Source: Chryseobacterium sp. 3008163 (lineage in GTDB: Bacteria > Bacteroidota > Bacteroidia > Flavobacteriales > Weeksellaceae). Taken from it: a DNA stretch of 64,000 nucleotides. The notes under the pieces are model-generated. The model was not told where the DNA came from. It saw only the letters and a list, made by a program, of their open reading frames with translations, and ran no database searches. Positions 62,969-64,000 of the stretch are shown here, piece by piece. The stretch is taken from contig NZ_CP033070.1 of NCBI RefSeq assembly GCF_003669035.1, forward strand, positions 2,480,001 through 2,544,000. Direction: 5' to 3'. Made by a program: the position numbers and the translations under genes. The stretch's first letter is position 1; each line of letters begins with the position of its first letter.

Positions 62969-63415
62969 ATGAGTTTAGAACTTATTATAAGCGAAGCAAT
63001 AAAAATAGCGATGAGAGCAAAAGACAGAGTGGCTTTAGATTCTCTGCGTGCTGTAAAATCTCAGATATTATTGCTGAAAACCGAAGCTTTAGGAGCTGAA
63101 GTTTCACCTGAGCAGGAAATTGCAATTTTGCAGAGAATGATTAAACAGCGTAAAGATTCTTATGAGCAGTTTACAGCTCAGGGAAGAAACGATTTGGCGG
63201 AAGTGGAAGATGCTCAGATGAAAGTCATTGAGAAATTTTTACCTGCACAATTATCTCCTGAAGAATTAGAAGCAGAAATCAAGCAGATTATTTCCGAAAC
63301 TGGCGCTGAATCTATCAAAGATTTAGGAAAAGTGATGGGATTGGCTTCAAAAAACTTAGCCGGAAAATCTGACGGAAAAAGTATTTCCGAGATGGCTAAG
63401 AAGTTACTTTCATAA
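62969..63415 (+). CDS. GatB/YqeY domain protein
   Basis: A 148-residue YqeY protein: AMRAKDRVALDSLRAVKSQI, EQEIAILQRMIKQRKDSYEQF, then FLPAQLSPEELEAEIK and GKVMGLASKNLAGKSDGKSI. The domain is shared with the tRNA-binding tail of GatB, which points to tRNA-linked work. Its position after ftsZ is usual in flavobacteria. Confidence 0.93.
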   Translation: MSLELIISEAIKIAMRAKDRVALDSLRAVKSQILLLKTEALGAEVSPEQEIAILQRMIKQRKDSYEQFTAQGRNDLAEVEDAQMKVIEKFLPAQLSPEELEAEIKQIISETGAESIKDLGKVMGLASKNLAGKSDGKSISEMAKKLLS

Positions 63416-63519
63416 ACATGATCGATGAATGATAATTGATGTTTGATATCATTCATCAATTATAAATCATCAATTATATTTTTTTGGATATTCAACCTTT
63501 GCATATCGATTTGATTAAC

Positions 63520-63548
63520 GAAGCCCGAAACATTATGTTTCGGGCTTC
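63520..63548. terminator. Hairpin, probable terminator of yqeY
   Basis: GAAGCCCGAAACA and TGTTTCGGGCTTC form a perfect 13-bp stem around TTA. The T tail is poor, so termination is likely but not certain. Confidence 0.65.
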
Positions 63549-63847
63549 ATATATTTGATAGACTCCTCATAATTACCGGTTTGTTATTCTAAAAACTTAC
63601 TGATTGATAATTAAAAGGGTTGGGAACTATACAACATTTCATATCATATTTATTCTGATATGTCTTAGAAAATTTAATTAATAAGTTTTTTTTCATGGGA
63701 ACTCGTTTTTAGAATCATTTCAAAATTAGTAAAAAATTATTATATATTAACTAAATATTTTTATTAATAATTAAATTATTGTGTGATTTAAATATGTAAT
63801 TATTGTTTTTAATTTTGTTTTGCGAACTCATCAATAGTTTTTATTAA

Positions 63848-63878
63848 TTGAGATAAATTTAGAAATGTTGTAAATTTG
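63848..63878 (+). promoter_or_regulatory. Promoter of the bacilliredoxin gene
   Basis: TTG at 63848-63850, 20 bases, then TAAATTTG at 63871-63878; the start codon follows 23 bases later. Confidence 0.65.
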
Positions 63879-63901
63879 TCTACAATTAAAAATTACAAGA
63901 A

Positions 63902-64000
63902 ATGTATCCATCAGATTTAGTATTGCCGATGAAGGCTGAACTTACAGATAAAGGTTTTCAGGATTTAGAAACTCCTGCACAGGTAGAAGATGCTTTGAAG
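63902..64000 (+). CDS. BrxA/BrxB family bacilliredoxin (5' part only)
   Basis: The first 33 residues only (MYPSDLVLPMKAELTDKGFQ, then DLETPAQVEDALK). This is the typical start of BrxA/BrxB (YphP/YqiW) proteins, thioredoxin-fold disulfide isomerases that remove bacillithiol from oxidised proteins. The active-site CGC lies beyond the window. Confidence 0.85.
   Translation, partial: MYPSDLVLPMKAELTDKGFQDLETPAQVEDALK

Larger units (their letters stand above)
63416..63901. other. AT-rich spacer before the bacilliredoxin gene
   Basis: 486 bases without a gene. Near the left end are ATGAATGATAATTGATG-type short inverted repeats (63423-63475), then a strong hairpin at 63520-63548, then AT-rich DNA up to the promoter at 63848. 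Confidence 0.6.

Noticed and set aside
1..64000. CRISPR arrays or rRNA genes
   Set aside because: No regularly spaced short repeats and no rRNA-like conserved blocks were seen on either strand.

Overview
The window comes from a low-GC member of the Bacteroidetes, class Flavobacteriia, most like Chryseobacterium (Weeksellaceae). The signs are Bacteroidetes -7 boxes (TAnnTTTG), almost no Shine-Dalgarno sites, GLPGLI-family and DUF3127 proteins, a TonB-type receptor with a carboxypeptidase-like N-terminal domain, and a division/cell-wall cluster of flavobacterial type (PBP with a PASTA domain, long FtsZ tail).

Layout. (1) 1-4435: a tightly overlapped operon of NAD+/ADP-ribose enzymes: a PARG-like hydrolase, two DraG-like hydrolases, a macrodomain, a sirtuin, an RNA 2'-phosphotransferase and an SMI1-like protein. 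(2) 4579-5254: two uncharacterised genes behind a 19-bp element that recurs upstream of a caspase gene at 41968. (3) 5323-19760: ordinary chromosome: cupin/JmjC protein, outer-membrane receptor, DinB, a frameshifted GLPGLI gene, feoAB plus a small Feo partner, glmM, a toxin-antitoxin pair, a TPR protein, an EamA transporter, aat and DUF3127. (4) 19935-20188: three tRNA genes, Leu(UAG), Gly(GCC) and Leu(UAA). (5) 20176-38802: an AT-rich genomic island bounded by a perfect 57-bp direct repeat that includes the 3' end of tRNA-Leu(UAA). It carries decayed genes, then two RiPP loci. The minus-strand locus (23021-32037) has two precursor peptides ending in a Cys-Trp motif, a terpene-synthase-like protein, an M50 protease, a radical SAM/SPASM enzyme, a P450, an RRE-like protein, an unknown and a FabD-like acyltransferase. 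The plus-strand locus (33722-38605) has a lanthipeptide-type precursor, a LanM whose cyclase lacks its zinc ligands, and a ruined LanT. (6) 38999-43891: a lipoprotein-like protein, a membrane protein, a histidine kinase/response regulator pair, a caspase and a trypsin-like protease. (7) 44000-45889: an acetyltransferase, EngB and an alpha/beta hydrolase. (8) 46115-62869: the dcw cluster mraZ-rsmH-ftsL-ftsI-murE-mraY-murD-ftsW-murG-murC-ftsQ-ftsA-ftsZ, preceded by a clear MraZ operator; then yqeY and the start of a bacilliredoxin gene.

Quality warning. At least eight genes, including the essential ftsW and ftsZ, are broken by single missing bases inside A or T runs. This is most easily explained by uncorrected homopolymer errors in the assembly. 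I give the full repaired extent of these genes and mark the break points. The lanT remnant differs: it carries internal nonsense codons and has lost its ATPase end, so it is a true pseudogene.

The strongest candidate for an undescribed system is the minus-strand RiPP locus, which combines peptide, radical SAM, P450 and isoprenoid enzymology around a short precursor family ending in CWWGGE or CWIG.
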